The notes below the pieces were generated by a model. The model was not told the DNA's origin and did no database searches. It saw only the letters and a list, made by a program, of their open reading frames with translations. A DNA stretch of 64,000 nt from Fasciola hepatica. Taxonomy: Eukaryota; Platyhelminthes; Trematoda; Plagiorchiida; Fasciolidae. Of the stretch, positions 12,401 through 22,820 are shown piece after piece (the first letter of the stretch is position 1; every line of letters starts with the position of its first letter). The stretch covers positions 5,477,501 to 5,541,500 of the forward strand of contig CANUEZ040000156.1 of NCBI GenBank assembly GCA_948099385.1, read 5' to 3'. A program made the position numbers and the translations under genes.

Positions 12401-15149
12401 ATATTACTTATTCCGGCAAACTTTCTCCCTTAAAATGACAAGCTGATCGTGGTTCAACTTTCGTAGTCTAAGATAAATTGCAGTGAAAGAGTTCCATATG
12501 AAAGCAACCAAACTTGTAAAACCCATTTGGGGTCATTTGTGACAACGAAAGTTGGAATAACCCAGTTCATAAATACTTCAGGGAATCGGTACAGGGCGGA
12601 AAAGATAGGGGGAATACAGATTTCAAAATACTTATGGGACTTACATTTTAGCAGATAATCAGTACTGATCATTGGAGACTCGAAAGGACCAATACCGTGA
12701 AAGATCGAGTAAGTTCAAAATTAGGCTAAGCTTGATAAATGTCAAGAATTCTCCGTAAATTGACAAAAAATCTTTAAAGTCATGAAGATCTGAAGTTGTC
12801 TGACAGAATTCTGTGTAATATATGTAGTAAAAACGTCCCATCGATAACAACTGTGCTTACGTGATATGAATCAAAATCAAGCTGAGTGCCAAAATCCGGA
12901 TATACTTAGATTCGTTTAGAAGAGATTGAACCACCAAATTGCTCAAATGAATGAACTGTGTTCCGTCATGCAATACGTATTTGCTTGATGGGAGACATCA
13001 TGAAGTGCAACTGAATTCTACAGATTTACTGATATTAGCTGAGTACCTGGTAGAATCAAACATTTACCGGTTCCCCGTTGGTTCACAAGAAACAGGTTTT
13101 ACCGAAGAATTATTGTAATTGCATGTTTGGTATCAGTGTTCTACCGCAAAGGCAAAGCAAAACACTTTTCATAGTCTTGCAAACTGAACAGGTACTGGCA
13201 TTTGCTACTGTCAGTGCGGTGTCGTCGGACAACAGCTAAACCAGTCTGTTTATTACCAGGTAGTAGAAAAACCTAGTTGTAGCTCCCCTATCAAGCTAGT
13301 TGAGTTAAGCACAGATAACCAAACGAATCCCTTTTAGAACGAAAGACGGATTCGTAACAAGTGTGGAGTACAATAAGAAGAAAGATCAGAAACGACTGGT
13401 AACAGTAAAACCTCAAGGGTGGCAGATCACGGGGTCACACAAAAATAAAGAGTCAATCGAGATACATTCAAAGGAAGTGATGAAGACAATAAATTAAATC
13501 AAAGAAGGTAAGATAACGTTAATCCACCGGAACAGACAATCGCTACGGTATCTGATTTTGTGAAAAACAAACCGTGTTATGAGTAAGGAAATAATAATCA
13601 TGGAAAAATAAAGGGAAACGATAATACTGACCGCTGTCTCTTTGTTTATATATTGCCAGGAGGTTCAAGTAGAAATAAAGCATTTAGGACATGTGGTTGA
13701 CTAGTGTACATTTATGAGAAAGGAAATGGTAGTTAATATCTAATAATCAATAAGAAACATGAATATATGCTCTTTTTTTTCGTGGTTGCTCACGATTGTC
13801 GTCTAGTGATTAAGAGACTCGCAGAGAAGCGAACCCCGAATCCGTGTACTAGAGGACAAATTATCAAACAGTAACAATAGCATACCTCATATTGTGAGCA
13901 AAACGACCGCAGAATAGAGACAGCCAAAGAGGGCTTTAAAACGTAAGCTTCCTGATCAGTCAACGGCCAGAATGGAAGCAATTGCTTGAAGGAGCACACA
14001 CACAAGCATGGTGGAGATCAAATGGAATAGCTATGGCTGTCAGAAAATACCATGATCGTGATGGGCTGGCCAAAGCTCAGTCATTCGCACAGACAAGACA
14101 AAGAGAGTGAGTTAATTACGTCAGGTAACCCAGGCAATCATGACACCAAAACAGAAGTGGTCGTAGATACCAGCGGGCCAGTGTACATAGATTCCGAAAC
14201 CGGGAAGAAAGGCTATTCAAGCCATAAAATCTGTTAAGAATAACAGTTTGATACGAACCGATAGGACCAACAATGCGAAGCTCGACAACAAAGGTCAATC
14301 AAAAACTGTCATAGAAACAGCGCTAAAAGTTGTATAGCACCATGGAACTGAACAAACAAACTATCACTTAGGCGTGGAAGCGAGGGGTTGGAGATCGGTG
14401 TGGAAACAAGTGTCCCAAGCGCACGGGAAACAAAAGAAATGTTTGGCAAATACAGGACAGAAATTGTGATAGATAGCATGGGATTTGGACTGAACCAGCT
14501 TGAATGAGTTTCTTGATAAAGAGAGCTGAATTTCCATCTGTAATTTCAACAAATCTTTACAGCGGTGATTTAATTATCCCAAACAGAAGCCTTACCGTCT
14601 ACGACATTGTTTCCAGCTGACTGATGGCCAAAACACATGGCTAATAATGTACTCATAACTCTAATTTCATTCTTATCAAAAATGAGTCAAAACGGGAACT
14701 CAAATGGATTCCTGAGTGATTTATCAACGAGGTAATGTAGCCACAATTACAAAATGCAGTGTCCAAGGCACAGGCACACTTACTTGATCGGCTTTGATAG
14801 GTTTCAAGGAATCCACCACACGTCGGTCAGCCACATCTGTTTTCATACAATCTGCGTTACTCTCACTATACAACGATAGTAGCTTAGTCTTGGCAGCTTT
14901 AGCTCGCTCTTCATTTCTGCATGCCATTATTACAAGAGCTCCACGACGTGCCAGCTCGCCAGCGGTGTGGAAACCAATTCCGGTGTTAGCACCGGTCACG
15001 ATAGCCGTCTTTCCAGTAAGTCTTTTGGAAATGATGCAATATTTGGTCGTACATCCTTTCTTATCCTTATTGCCGGGCATTACCTCAGAGTTTCGCCTAG
15101 CACAAGCCCTGGGTACGATGCAAAAACAAATGTGAACAGATGACTCCAT
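6196..15149 (-). CDS. Retinol dehydrogenase 11-14-like SDR, left-arm copy (3 exons)
   Basis: Spliced gene with exons 15149-14784, 9331-8864 and 6408-6196 (1,047 bp including stop, 348 codons). Both introns are GT-AG and phase 0. The protein is a classical-type short-chain dehydrogenase of the RDH11-14 group, which interconverts retinoid or other lipid alcohols and aldehydes with NAD(P)H. Seen in it: TGANTGIG (52-59), R78 after the second strand (NADPH preference is inferred), NNAG (155-158), likely catalytic Ser206 in NVSS, Y232-x-x-x-K236, HPGIV (261-265), and a C-terminal WEGAQT...W...CELVGL tail as in vertebrate RDHs. There is no obvious N-terminal membrane anchor, and the stretch between R78 and the LDLGSL motif looks longer than usual. 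The protein is identical to that of 26144-37087. Intron 1 is 5.45 kb and intron 2 is 2.46 kb. Confidence 0.9.
7084..7329 (-). pseudogene. Possible filamin-like repeat fragment in intron 2 (left arm)
   Basis: An 81-codon minus-strand frame, in the gene's orientation but inside intron 2. Its C-terminal half (SAGNPGQITVRMHD ... GPEG ... VEDG) faintly resembles the strand pattern of a filamin Ig-like repeat. The mirrored frame (35953-36198) is the same length but differs at about seven residues, unlike the unchanged dehydrogenase exons, which argues against strong constraint. No splice context was worked out. It may be a chance or decayed frame. Confidence 0.25.
8111..8573 (+). mobile_element. 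Repeat with inverted ends and tRNA-like Pol III boxes, copy 2 (left arm)
   Basis: An A-box-like GTGGCGCAATGGTC lies at 8412-8425 and a B-box-like TGTTCAAACCCT at 8456-8467, separated by a small CGCCTccgAGGCG stem as in a tRNA. Segment 8253-8310 is an imperfect reverse complement of the 3' half of this tRNA-like part (8458-8516). The outer end near 8160-8210 (GGTGACTGTCCTTTGGAATC) recurs inverted and shortened at 8533-8573. It is the same family as 11475-11927. It sits in intron 2. Confidence 0.62.
8864..9331 (-). CDS. Exon 2 of left dehydrogenase gene (catalytic core)
   Basis: This exon encodes residues 123-278: LDLGSL, NNAG, the catalytic Ser-Tyr-Lys set and HPGIV. The acceptor is CTATTCAAG|CTC and the donor ACG|GTAAAT, both also present in the other arm. 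I saw two differences from the right-arm exon (an Ile ATT/ATC and a Leu CTG/TTG codon), both silent. Confidence 0.9.
9683..9861. mobile_element. MITE-like hairpin element in intron 1 (left arm)
   Basis: The two halves are imperfect inverted repeats of about 85 bp. The outer ends are GATATAA... and ...TTATATC. The inner parts pair through TATAAGTCGA ... CGGTTACC with GGTAACCG ... TCGACTTATA. There is no coding capacity. The short direct repeat ATGTTGTACTTTCA lies about 75 bp outside the left end and immediately outside the right end. The mirrored copy is at 31416-31594. Confidence 0.55.
11475..11927 (-). mobile_element. Repeat with inverted ends and tRNA-like Pol III boxes, copy 1 (left arm)
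   Basis: The ends GCTGACTGTCCTTCGAACTC (from 11479) and its inverted match ending in GGACAGTCAGC (about 11872) form imperfect terminal inverted repeats of about 45 bp, followed by a further family segment to 11927. On the minus strand a tRNA-like region has an A-box-like CGGCACGGTGGTAAC and a B-box-like GGGTTCAGACCCC (11616-11628). A leader of about 110 bp before the A box is shared with copy 2 (8111-8573). It is not a functional tRNA. Confidence 0.65.
12138..14783. other. Rest of intron 1, left arm
   Basis: Intronic DNA between the tRNA-like repeat and exon 1, with no recognisable coding region. The frame at 13790-14005 changes at several residues between arms. A GGGTTCGCTTC-type B-box-like sequence near 13826-13838 (minus strand) hints at another SINE relic. 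A 9-bp poly-G run (about 10741-10750), in the intron upstream of the repeat, is mirrored as poly-C near 30524. Confidence 0.45.
14784..15149 (-). CDS. Exon 1 of left dehydrogenase gene (cofactor-binding half)
   Basis: This exon encodes residues 1-122, with the glycine-rich TGANTGIG turn of the Rossmann fold and the ACRNEERA segment. The ATG is the first methionine after an upstream in-frame stop (checked on the mirrored copy). A second in-frame ATG at codon 24 (MPGNK) would give a shorter N-terminus closer to soluble SDRs. The donor is CAA|GTAAGT. Confidence 0.87.
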
Positions 15150-15997
15150 TTTGAGTTGCCTTTTTTTGTCTATAGATAGTGCAAGGTCACGTGTAACCGA
15201 CAGCCAATAGTAACCACACGGAAGAATTTCTGCTTCTACTCCAGTCGACTTGTGCGGCCTGGTCTTTCCACGTAAGTGTCACATAAATTGTTTTTAGTCT
15301 GATAAGGAGTATAGACTAATCAAAAGTGCATATTGTTTCTGTGCATTCAGCGGACGTTCAACATTACTAAAATTAACTAAGACGAAGTGTCATGTGGTAC
15401 ATTTTCAACAAGACCGCGGACGTAAAAGTGGTACCAAAAAAGCACTAAGTGAATGTTTGTTCACTACAAATACCAAAATGGTGTTAGTAATTTTGTAACC
15501 CGATTACAATATTACTGTTACATTGTTCATAATTAGATGAATTTGCTCTCGAAAAGTGGGTACTCAAACCTCATCAACATTTCCACGCTAGCACGATCCT
15601 TCTATTGCACACCCAACAATTAGTAAGCTTTCTCATGGCGCATGTCAAACTTTCTTCCTGGCTGCGCTGAAATACAAAGGCAGATGATAGCACCTCTTAG
15701 AATGCGGTCTCGGAAAATTTTACCGCGTAGTCCGATTAGAAGACCAAAAATACTGCAAATTACACTAGCTGTTCATTCTTTCTTAAGCAAGCCGTTCACA
15801 CCAACTGCACGTAAAATCGTGAACTTTCGTTCGTTGATATTTCTGTTTACTCCTTTCTGTGGAAATTCTGAATGACTTATGCCGAAAGGCATTTTAACTA
15901 AAAAGTCTTATATCTACAGAGTATAAACAGTGCTTGCAGATGGAATGCTTACCAGCTTACTATCGATGGGCGCCAATTAGCCCTTCACTGTTGATCA

Positions 15998-16492
15998 GCC
16001 ATATGCATCTTCGTGCAATCTGCGTTGCTCTCACCATTCAAAGAAAGTAGCTCCACTTTAGCAGCCTCAGCTAGTTCTTCATTTCTGCGTGCTATTGTAA
16101 TAATCTACGAGATGCGTCCGGACCAGCTCTTTCGGACGTTTACGAAACTAACCAAATGTTACAAAAAGGCTTCTTTGCCAATAGCTGGTCCTGTCCACTC
16201 AAAGACAGTGACCATCCAGATGGAGGAGCAGTCGTGTGGCTTGCATGCCGTCGTTTACTTCGTTGCATTTAGTCCCTTGGACAAAGCGGCGTTTGTCAAT
16301 CCACCGCAGTCCATAGTTGTATTTTAGTAATCAGTTACTCACTAGGTAGTAAACACACTCCACCACACTATTATCACAAGAGCTCCATGACGTGCTAACT
16401 CTACAGCAGTGTGAAAACCAATTCCGGTGTTAGCAAAGGTCACGATAGCTGTCTTTCCACTGAGTCTTTTCGGAATGATGCAACCTTTGAAT
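15998..16492 (-). pseudogene. Broken duplicate of dehydrogenase exon 1, interrupted
   Basis: Two blocks on the minus strand, 16492-16366 and 16102-15998, align with consecutive parts of exon 1 (14835-15045), including KTAIVT.ANTGIGFHTA and RRNEE...LLSL..ESNADC. The coenzyme turn reads TFANTGIG instead of TGANTGIG, and a stop follows MADQQ. About 263 bp of foreign sequence (16103-16365) splits the exon. It lies just upstream of the intact exon 1 in the same orientation, so it is a decayed tandem duplicate. Confidence 0.82.
16103..16365 (+). mobile_element. Insert with Ulp1/C48 protease-like fragment
   Basis: The plus-strand frame (from about 16112 to 16327, stop TAG) contains VTIQMEEQSCGLHAVVY, the pattern around the catalytic cysteine of Ulp1/C48-type proteases (Q-x(5,7)-C-G-x-x-A). 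Such proteases are carried by several large DNA transposons. Only the C-terminal end is present; the His and Asp parts are missing. The flanks ATTGTAATAAT and ATTATCACAAG resemble a duplicated target, but this is not certain. Confidence 0.4.
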
Positions 16493-16789
16493 AAGAAATC
16501 CGTTGTTTCTGCCACATCACCAGATGCGCAACTTCAAAAAGACACTGGATTCCATCTTTATATCTATGGTTTAAACGATTTCTGTTGTGCATGATAACTG
16601 TGACTTTCACCTGGTTTCCAGAATCGCCATACGCTTAATCTGTTCGAGGTCACTCGCCAATGGACCGCCGGAAAACTTATGTTGGATCGATAAAAATCGG
16701 TTGTGAACATTGTGCAACCTCGGTGCATCAAGCGGTTCATTATCAGTTTATGTGTACGCGATCAACAGGTTTACTATATTGTTTACAAT

Positions 16790-19592
16790 GTTATCATTTC
16801 ATATAATGCCAGGCGAATTGGGAGCTCCCAATCTGTGGCTAAGGTTCATTTTGTCTGATGGGAATTACTTTGGAAATTTCTATCACCCTCTCAGCCAAGG
16901 TGGGCGTCAACAAACTATTCTTACTTTCGCATGTACCGTTTCGTAATAAAAAGAAGGAATTCATCTTACTTACTTTTGAAAATATCATGGCCTTTGACTT
17001 TGTTTGTTGTTCACGGAGTTTATTTTTACAAATGCTTCTACCCCTGTACGCACATTTTGACGATCAAAATTAAATGCGATTACCTAGAACATGGAATCGA
17101 TCTTAATTTCATCAATTATGCTTGCACACAAAACTCTTGCATTCGATGAATTAGGTCATATTATTAGAAAATAGCCAACGAAGTAGCCAATAGGAACAAA
17201 TTTCTGGTGATATTATATGTGATTTTTGTACCAGCCGGTGATATTTGGCTGAACATTGGACTGTTTACCAGAGAAAAAAGCAAATATCATGTTTTATTTA
17301 TTATGCTTCAGAGTTTTATGCATAATCAGGACGACTCCTCTCATTTTTCCCGGAAGGATTTTGAAAGCAATTGGCTGCCTGTGTATAGCTTAACACGAGT
17401 GAAGGTGAATATCTAAAACTCTCCAAATAAAGTACTTATTTACAGAACTGAATAAAATTCCCTAATCTTATGTAGGTTTCAAATCTATATGGTCCAAATG
17501 TTTTGGATAACATCGAACAAGATGATTTTCTCCAGTGGATTTTGAATCCCACATTGGCCGCTAACGTTTCCATATTTGGATGAACTCAACGGTAAACACT
17601 AATTCCTCTTCGAGGTAGTTATTTTTGTAGAAGAAGGTCACCCCACCTATTCACCGTGAGTGGGAAAGATTAATGCAAATACCTGTTGTAGATAATTATT
17701 GATTGTTTAAAACTCCCATCCGATCGATCGGTTAGCAGGGATAGTCGAGAGGGGTATTTGCTGCTTTGTGAGTCACCGAATTTTCGACTCATTGGGGACC
17801 GTACTTATTCTTGTTTGGTTGTTTCGGTTGGTATTTTGACTAATTTTAAATGCGATTTTCATTCAAATTACATTCAATTTGATAAAATGCACTTGATTGA
17901 AATGAAAGAGATTGAATCCGTTATACGGGTAATCTAAATTATATGAACTGAAAGTCAGAATAGATAACAAATTTTGGGAATGGAACTAACAAGTTGTAAT
18001 GAGGTTAAGTGAAATCCTCAGGTTGTTTGTATGCCCATAAAATGTATTATCGGAACGATAAGCCTAAATCTTATATAATGGAAAATTCACTAGCATTTTC
18101 CACATCCAAAGGTTCAACACCGAGAACTGGAATCGAGCGGGCAAAATCTCGCTCACTGACAGATACTGCAGCAACTAAGCTATCGTGGTACGGCCAGTCG
18201 GATGTGGATATCAAAGTGAATATCCAATAATGCACATCAACTGTCCTGGCTTCATTCACTAGGATTGACTCTTCGGTCACTTTCCAATGCGACGAACAGC
18301 ACACCGGTGACCATGACCCAGTGGACATCTAAACAATTTCATGGAATGTAATATTGATACGAAACGTCTGATTCTTATAGATAATAGTAATTCAAATAGC
18401 CTTTTCATATCCGAAAGTTTTCCGTTACCAGGAGGTTCGATTCCGGTCCACGGACTTGGACCGCTGATGTGAAAATTGCAATTGCATTTTTAATCGCTTA
18501 TACATCGTCACCAATACCATCACGTGTTCATGAGATCTTCGTTAAAAGTATTTTGGTTTCAATGGGAATCGAGTTGACTCTCTTTTTTGGAATAACTGTC
18601 TAGCCAAAGGAATCGAAGCATTCAAGCAGTTTCGCTCCAGTTTTGTGCTGATCCTTTCAATCATGATGACAATGACGGTGATGCTGATTCAGTTGCTACT
18701 GCAGACTTTGATGATAATGATGCCTCGGATGATCAAATTCGTTAATAATGAAAATGGCGGCGATTGCCGTAAAACATTTAAAAGTCTATTGATTCCACTG
18801 GAATAATCAACTTTTGAATTCCGGTAACAATGAAATATTATAACTATTTTGGAAATTTTTAATAATGGATTAAGGCCTAATATCCAAAGAAAAAACATTT
18901 AACATTGCTCTCCAATGCGTAAACTGCAAATATTTGCTCGTGTAAGAGCCGTATTTTCAGTTATACTGTCATTCGTTGCAGCTATGTGGATAAACAGGAA
19001 GCTTGTTGATCGAATAGAATCTGATTTTCAGAAGTGAGAAAAATAGACTGATCAAAAGGAAGAAGGCATGAAGGCAATGATTTAGTTTTAAATTGTTTCT
19101 ACACGTACATGAAAGTCATTCGTTTGATACTCATTTTATTGGCCGTCCGTAGTTTACCACCCGAGCATCATGTGCTATAAGCTTGCTTTTCGGGAAATAG
19201 TGGTTAACGTGAAAAGATGAGACTAAAATAAACCTGATGCTACATCATTTCGAAGAAGAAAATTACGATTTAAAGACTCAGCCCATCACATTTACATCCA
19301 AAACTGGGATGGGCCCAGTCGTGTAGTCATTGTACCCCATACCATATTGTACTGCAAACATCCTGACTCTATTGACGAACTTCCGGGTTTCAAAAATGTG
19401 ATTCAGTTGGCTCATATATATGCATGTCATTTTCATTTGATGGGACAGTTCTGAATTCCAATCCGTTATGTTTTGTAAAATGACTTGTGTGGTGCGGAGC
19501 AACCGGGCTAAGTGTACACCACTCGTAGACCGTGAATGTAGTCAGCGTGTGATTAGATGAGGTAATCAGAACATTTCCAAGTCACCTATCGG
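16790..19592. other. Inner part of left A arm, no gene
   Basis: No recognisable gene. Frames at 16858-17073, 16931-17149, 17207-17416, 18071-18328, 18689-18898 and 19278-19502 give exactly the same translations in the mirrored arm. That shows very high identity here, probably from recent gene conversion rather than coding constraint. Confidence 0.5.
18385..18475 (+). repeat. tRNA-like SINE relic (left arm)
   Basis: GAGGTTCGATTCC at about 18432-18444 is a near-perfect Pol III B box, with a poor A-box candidate (AGTAATTCAAATAG) upstream. The sequence cannot be folded as a working tRNA. The mirrored copy is near 23960-24050. Confidence 0.35.
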
Positions 19593-19610
19593 ATAAGTGA
19601 ACAAAACAAT

Positions 19611-19790
19611 TTGTATGCTTTCTTTGTACATCCACGATTAGAATATGGCATTCCTGCTGTATGCCGCGAGGGACCACAATAGTTGCCAAGCTATAAGAAG
19701 TGCATCATGCTACCATCCGTCACCAGACCGATCCCCGAGGGCTACTCCAGCGTGATGTCATCTCGTCTACACCAGACGGATTATTGGTAG
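19611..19790 (+). mobile_element. LINE C-terminal tail fragment
   Basis: The plus-strand frame reads AFFVHPRLEYGIPAVCREG before a stop, like the YxxxVRPxLEYAxxxW block that ends the RT region of many LINEs. Only this motif is readable. Confidence 0.4.
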
Positions 19791-21278
19791 GGAATTACTT
19801 CCGGAACCGTTGGCCTACCCCGTTCTGTGACTACAGTACGTGACACTGTCATTTGCTCACGTTCGTGAAGCCACAATCAGAGGGCTTGTGGCTGGCGTGT
19901 AGTACATGAATAAGGTCAACCAGACCATGGAACGTTCTACCAACATAAGCGGCAAAAGAATATGATAATTGTATTTTCAAACACCACCGGATTGTCTTTT
20001 TGAAAAAGTGATGGCAGGCCTGGTTCATCTGATCCCATGCCATAAGAAGTGAGTTTTTCAGACTCACGCAGAATACTGTCCATGTGGTCCTGACTCTGGA
20101 GACTGAATGCTGAGTTAACGATGCAGGTGAATAACATACCAACAGATTTACTGACCAAACTTTCGTAACCACTTAAACTGTTAGCAAACACCGAGTGTTT
20201 TCAAAGTATTCTGTCTTTGGTTCCTCTCGGTTTTCATCACCGACTATATCCACCATTGCCTGAAACAATGCTGATAGTCGTCCGAATGATAACTTATTTG
20301 AAATTTGACAAATTTGAATTCATGACACGGAATATATTTCAGCTCCCTAGAAAAAATTATATTTCAGAGGGAAAACAAAGACTTCTGCAACCAGCCTGGT
20401 CGAAACTTGTAAGTGCAGAATAAAATTCGCTGGAATCTCGTGTAGGTACGTGAAAGGTAGTGTATTATTGGACCTTGGGTTTTATGAAAGTAGCATTAAC
20501 AAAACTAACCGGAATCACACCTCGAAATAGCCATAAGATCCTAAAAATTGAGCTACCTCCGGCTCAACTGCCACAACAGGTATGAACTAGAATTAGTCAG
20601 TATGCTTTGACTGATTTTACAATGTCACGGATAGAAAATCTATTGAACCAACCACCTACCAAACTTGTTCAGCAGACAGACGTACCTGTCTAGTGTGAAG
20701 GTGACACCAAAAGTCCATTTGGTTGTATAAGAAGGCCCGTGTAAAAGATAAATGTGGCACTGCACACAACAAACGTAATCTAATTTAGTAGCCTAAATAA
20801 GCCTTTGATCGAATTCTGTCTCAGCTGGTTCAGCGCAGTTGGCAGAAAAGCATGAATAGATTCTGTGCATGGGTATAATTTTATCAATACTAACAAACTA
20901 TAGAATTTAGACCATTTCAACAGCATTGATTAAAATTTGGTTTAATAAATCATGAAAGGATTGCATAACCCAGGTACAATAAACTCTTGCTAATCAAATT
21001 TATCATTGATTGTGCAAACGTAAGCGATAAAGTAGGTAGAGATAACTAAAAGATGCAAATGATAAATTTGTTTGGATGGGAGATAGTTGAATAATCGACA
21101 ACCGCCAGATAGGCTGGTGGGGGTAATTTTATTTTTATCAATCAACACAATTTTTGCCACGTGAAAAAGCAGCGGTTACTGTAGATTTATACCGCTCCGG
21201 AATCGAAGAAGTGTAGACTCATCAAGCTTCATAAAATGGAAACATGAATAATGAAGTGTGTCATCATAACTAAAACGT

Positions 21279-21540
21279 GTGTATTTGTCACGGGTTCCTA
21301 ATTTTCAAAATCAGCTAGCTAACCGTTGGCCTTGCGTTGAGTGGTGTCCATGTGATCCATCCCCAAACAGTGCCGGTCTTGATGGTATTGAGGTCCAAGT
21401 GCAGGGCACAAATACTCGGCGGATATTCAGCAATGTACAATACTTTTGGAAGGGGGCCGCCGTCATTCAAAGACTATACAATATGAAGGTGGCTGGTAGA
21501 GGCAGGAATCGAACTCGAGAGGTAAAGTTTTGAAACCTAT
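21279..21540 (-). repeat. tRNA-like SINE relic
   Basis: On the minus strand AGTTCGATTCC (21503-21513) is a B-box match. The downstream tail to about 21279 has no coding potential. The T-stem does not pair, so this is a SINE-type derivative rather than a tRNA gene. Confidence 0.35.
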
Positions 21541-22318
21541 GAAAATGAACCTTTGACCAAATACTGTTGAAAATCCATAAGATGGTAAATGAAGCTGCAG
21601 TGCACTAATTCTATGGAATGGCAGCTGTTATGGGGGGGCTACTATTGCACGATAAAGTAATCCGTGAATTAGTAAACTATTATTAATATACCATTTTTCA
21701 TTCCAAAAGGGGCACTTAGTGCCAAACCAGCTTCCACAGAATCTTATATTATCTCCTACACAAAGAAGCAAACACGTTCAGTCAGCCAATGTAATTTTTG
21801 GAGGGCAAATTAACGTTCTTAATAGCATGAAGACAAACACGCGTACAACACAACGAAAGTGTCAAAGATTGGAAACACATATCCGAGGTAGGCAATAAAG
21901 CTAACAGTCACTCCCCCTTTTTGCACACTCCGGGGTGTTGACGGTCATTTGTGAGTGCCTCCTCGTTTATCAAATGTCATTGTTTGTTTGTAACATTGAT
22001 GACGACGGAAGCCACCCTAAGTTTTACACTTTGATTTATCTCCCACAGGTATTCAGTCACTGACGACTTGAATGATCTTCATTCGCCTTATGAAGTCACT
22101 GGTTTAGTATACTTTCTCAACCTTCAATCTGACTGCAAAGTGCAGTTACAGAAGATGCAGTGAAAAGCTCCAAAATATCCCCAAGTTGAATACAATAAAC
22201 CAGGAAGTTTTGTACTCAGTATAGCACAAAGAAAGTTTGAAAGATTCCACTTGTTCACGAAGTTAATAGATGGCAGGATAAACCTAGATTTTTGCATCTA
22301 AACATCCGAAGCCGCTAG

Positions 22319-22400
22319 AAGGAATCGAACCGACGACATTTCTCCTACGGAGCAAATGACTTAGTAATATATTTCAATGTCAACTGAATTACGTTCACCT
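22319..22400 (-). repeat. tRNA-like SINE relic
   Basis: On the minus strand an A-box-like TAATTCAGTTGAC (about 22384-22396) is followed by a B-box-like CGGTTCGATTCC (about 22328-22340). The T-arm does not pair. Confidence 0.4.
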
Positions 22401-22820
22401 GCGTACTGTTCGTCCCACTGGGGAGTGAGCAACTAGGTTTGTCAATTATGTAAAACCAAGACAGGTGCTCTGTATAACTGTGGTAGTGGTTCGCACATCA
22501 TTGAATTTTAAATTAGGTTGTTTATCACCAACTGGTAGTACGGTATTAGCTCATATGGTGGAGCATCTGTGCGGAAAGTGAAATGTAGTCAGTTCGATAA
22601 AGGCTCCCGAAAATGAACATTTGGACGTGAAAGATGAAAGGGAAATTCGCACCATATTAGATTCACATTATTCGCGGAAAGTAAGGAAGACTTGGGAGAA
22701 TAAATACTGTTGAGACAGGGTGAGCATCTATGCACTGATCGTGCTCTGATGGCCAACGACCGTCTGTATTGAGCAAAACAAATTATCGCGCTTTCATTTG
22801 GTCGACCAACAGACACCCGA

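Larger units (their letters stand above)
15649..16789. other. Segment present only in the left A arm (1,141 bp)
   Basis: In the right arm the sequences flanking this segment (…CATGTCAA and TGTTAT…) are joined directly near 25648, with CAA shared at both edges. The segment carries a broken duplicate of dehydrogenase exon 1 and a protease-like insert. A microhomology-mediated deletion in the right arm is the simplest reading. Confidence 0.85.
225..19592 (+). repeat. Palindrome A, left arm
   Basis: The sequence is repeated in reverse complement at 22821-43115. Paired positions sum to about 43340 at the outer end, about 43283 near 6.3 kb, 41261-41293 between 8 and 15 kb, and about 42413-42433 near the spacer. 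The steps mark arm-specific insertions or deletions. Examples of matching segments are the dehydrogenase exons, a Penelope-like fragment and a LINE fragment. Identity is patchy: several stretches give identical translations in both arms, others differ by a few percent. Homology stops at CACCTATCGG (19583-19592) on the spacer side and at AAGGATCCTT (225-234) on the outer side. Confidence 0.95.
19593..22820. other. Spacer of palindrome A
   Basis: 3.2 kb present once between the arms. It holds a LINE tail fragment at its left edge and two tRNA-like relics, and no intact gene. The frame 22589-22816 (minus) is not recognised. Confidence 0.8.

Noticed and set aside
14794..15135. 113-codon plus-strand gene opposite dehydrogenase exon 1
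   Set aside because: It is the antisense shadow of exon 1; it is open only because the exon itself is conserved.
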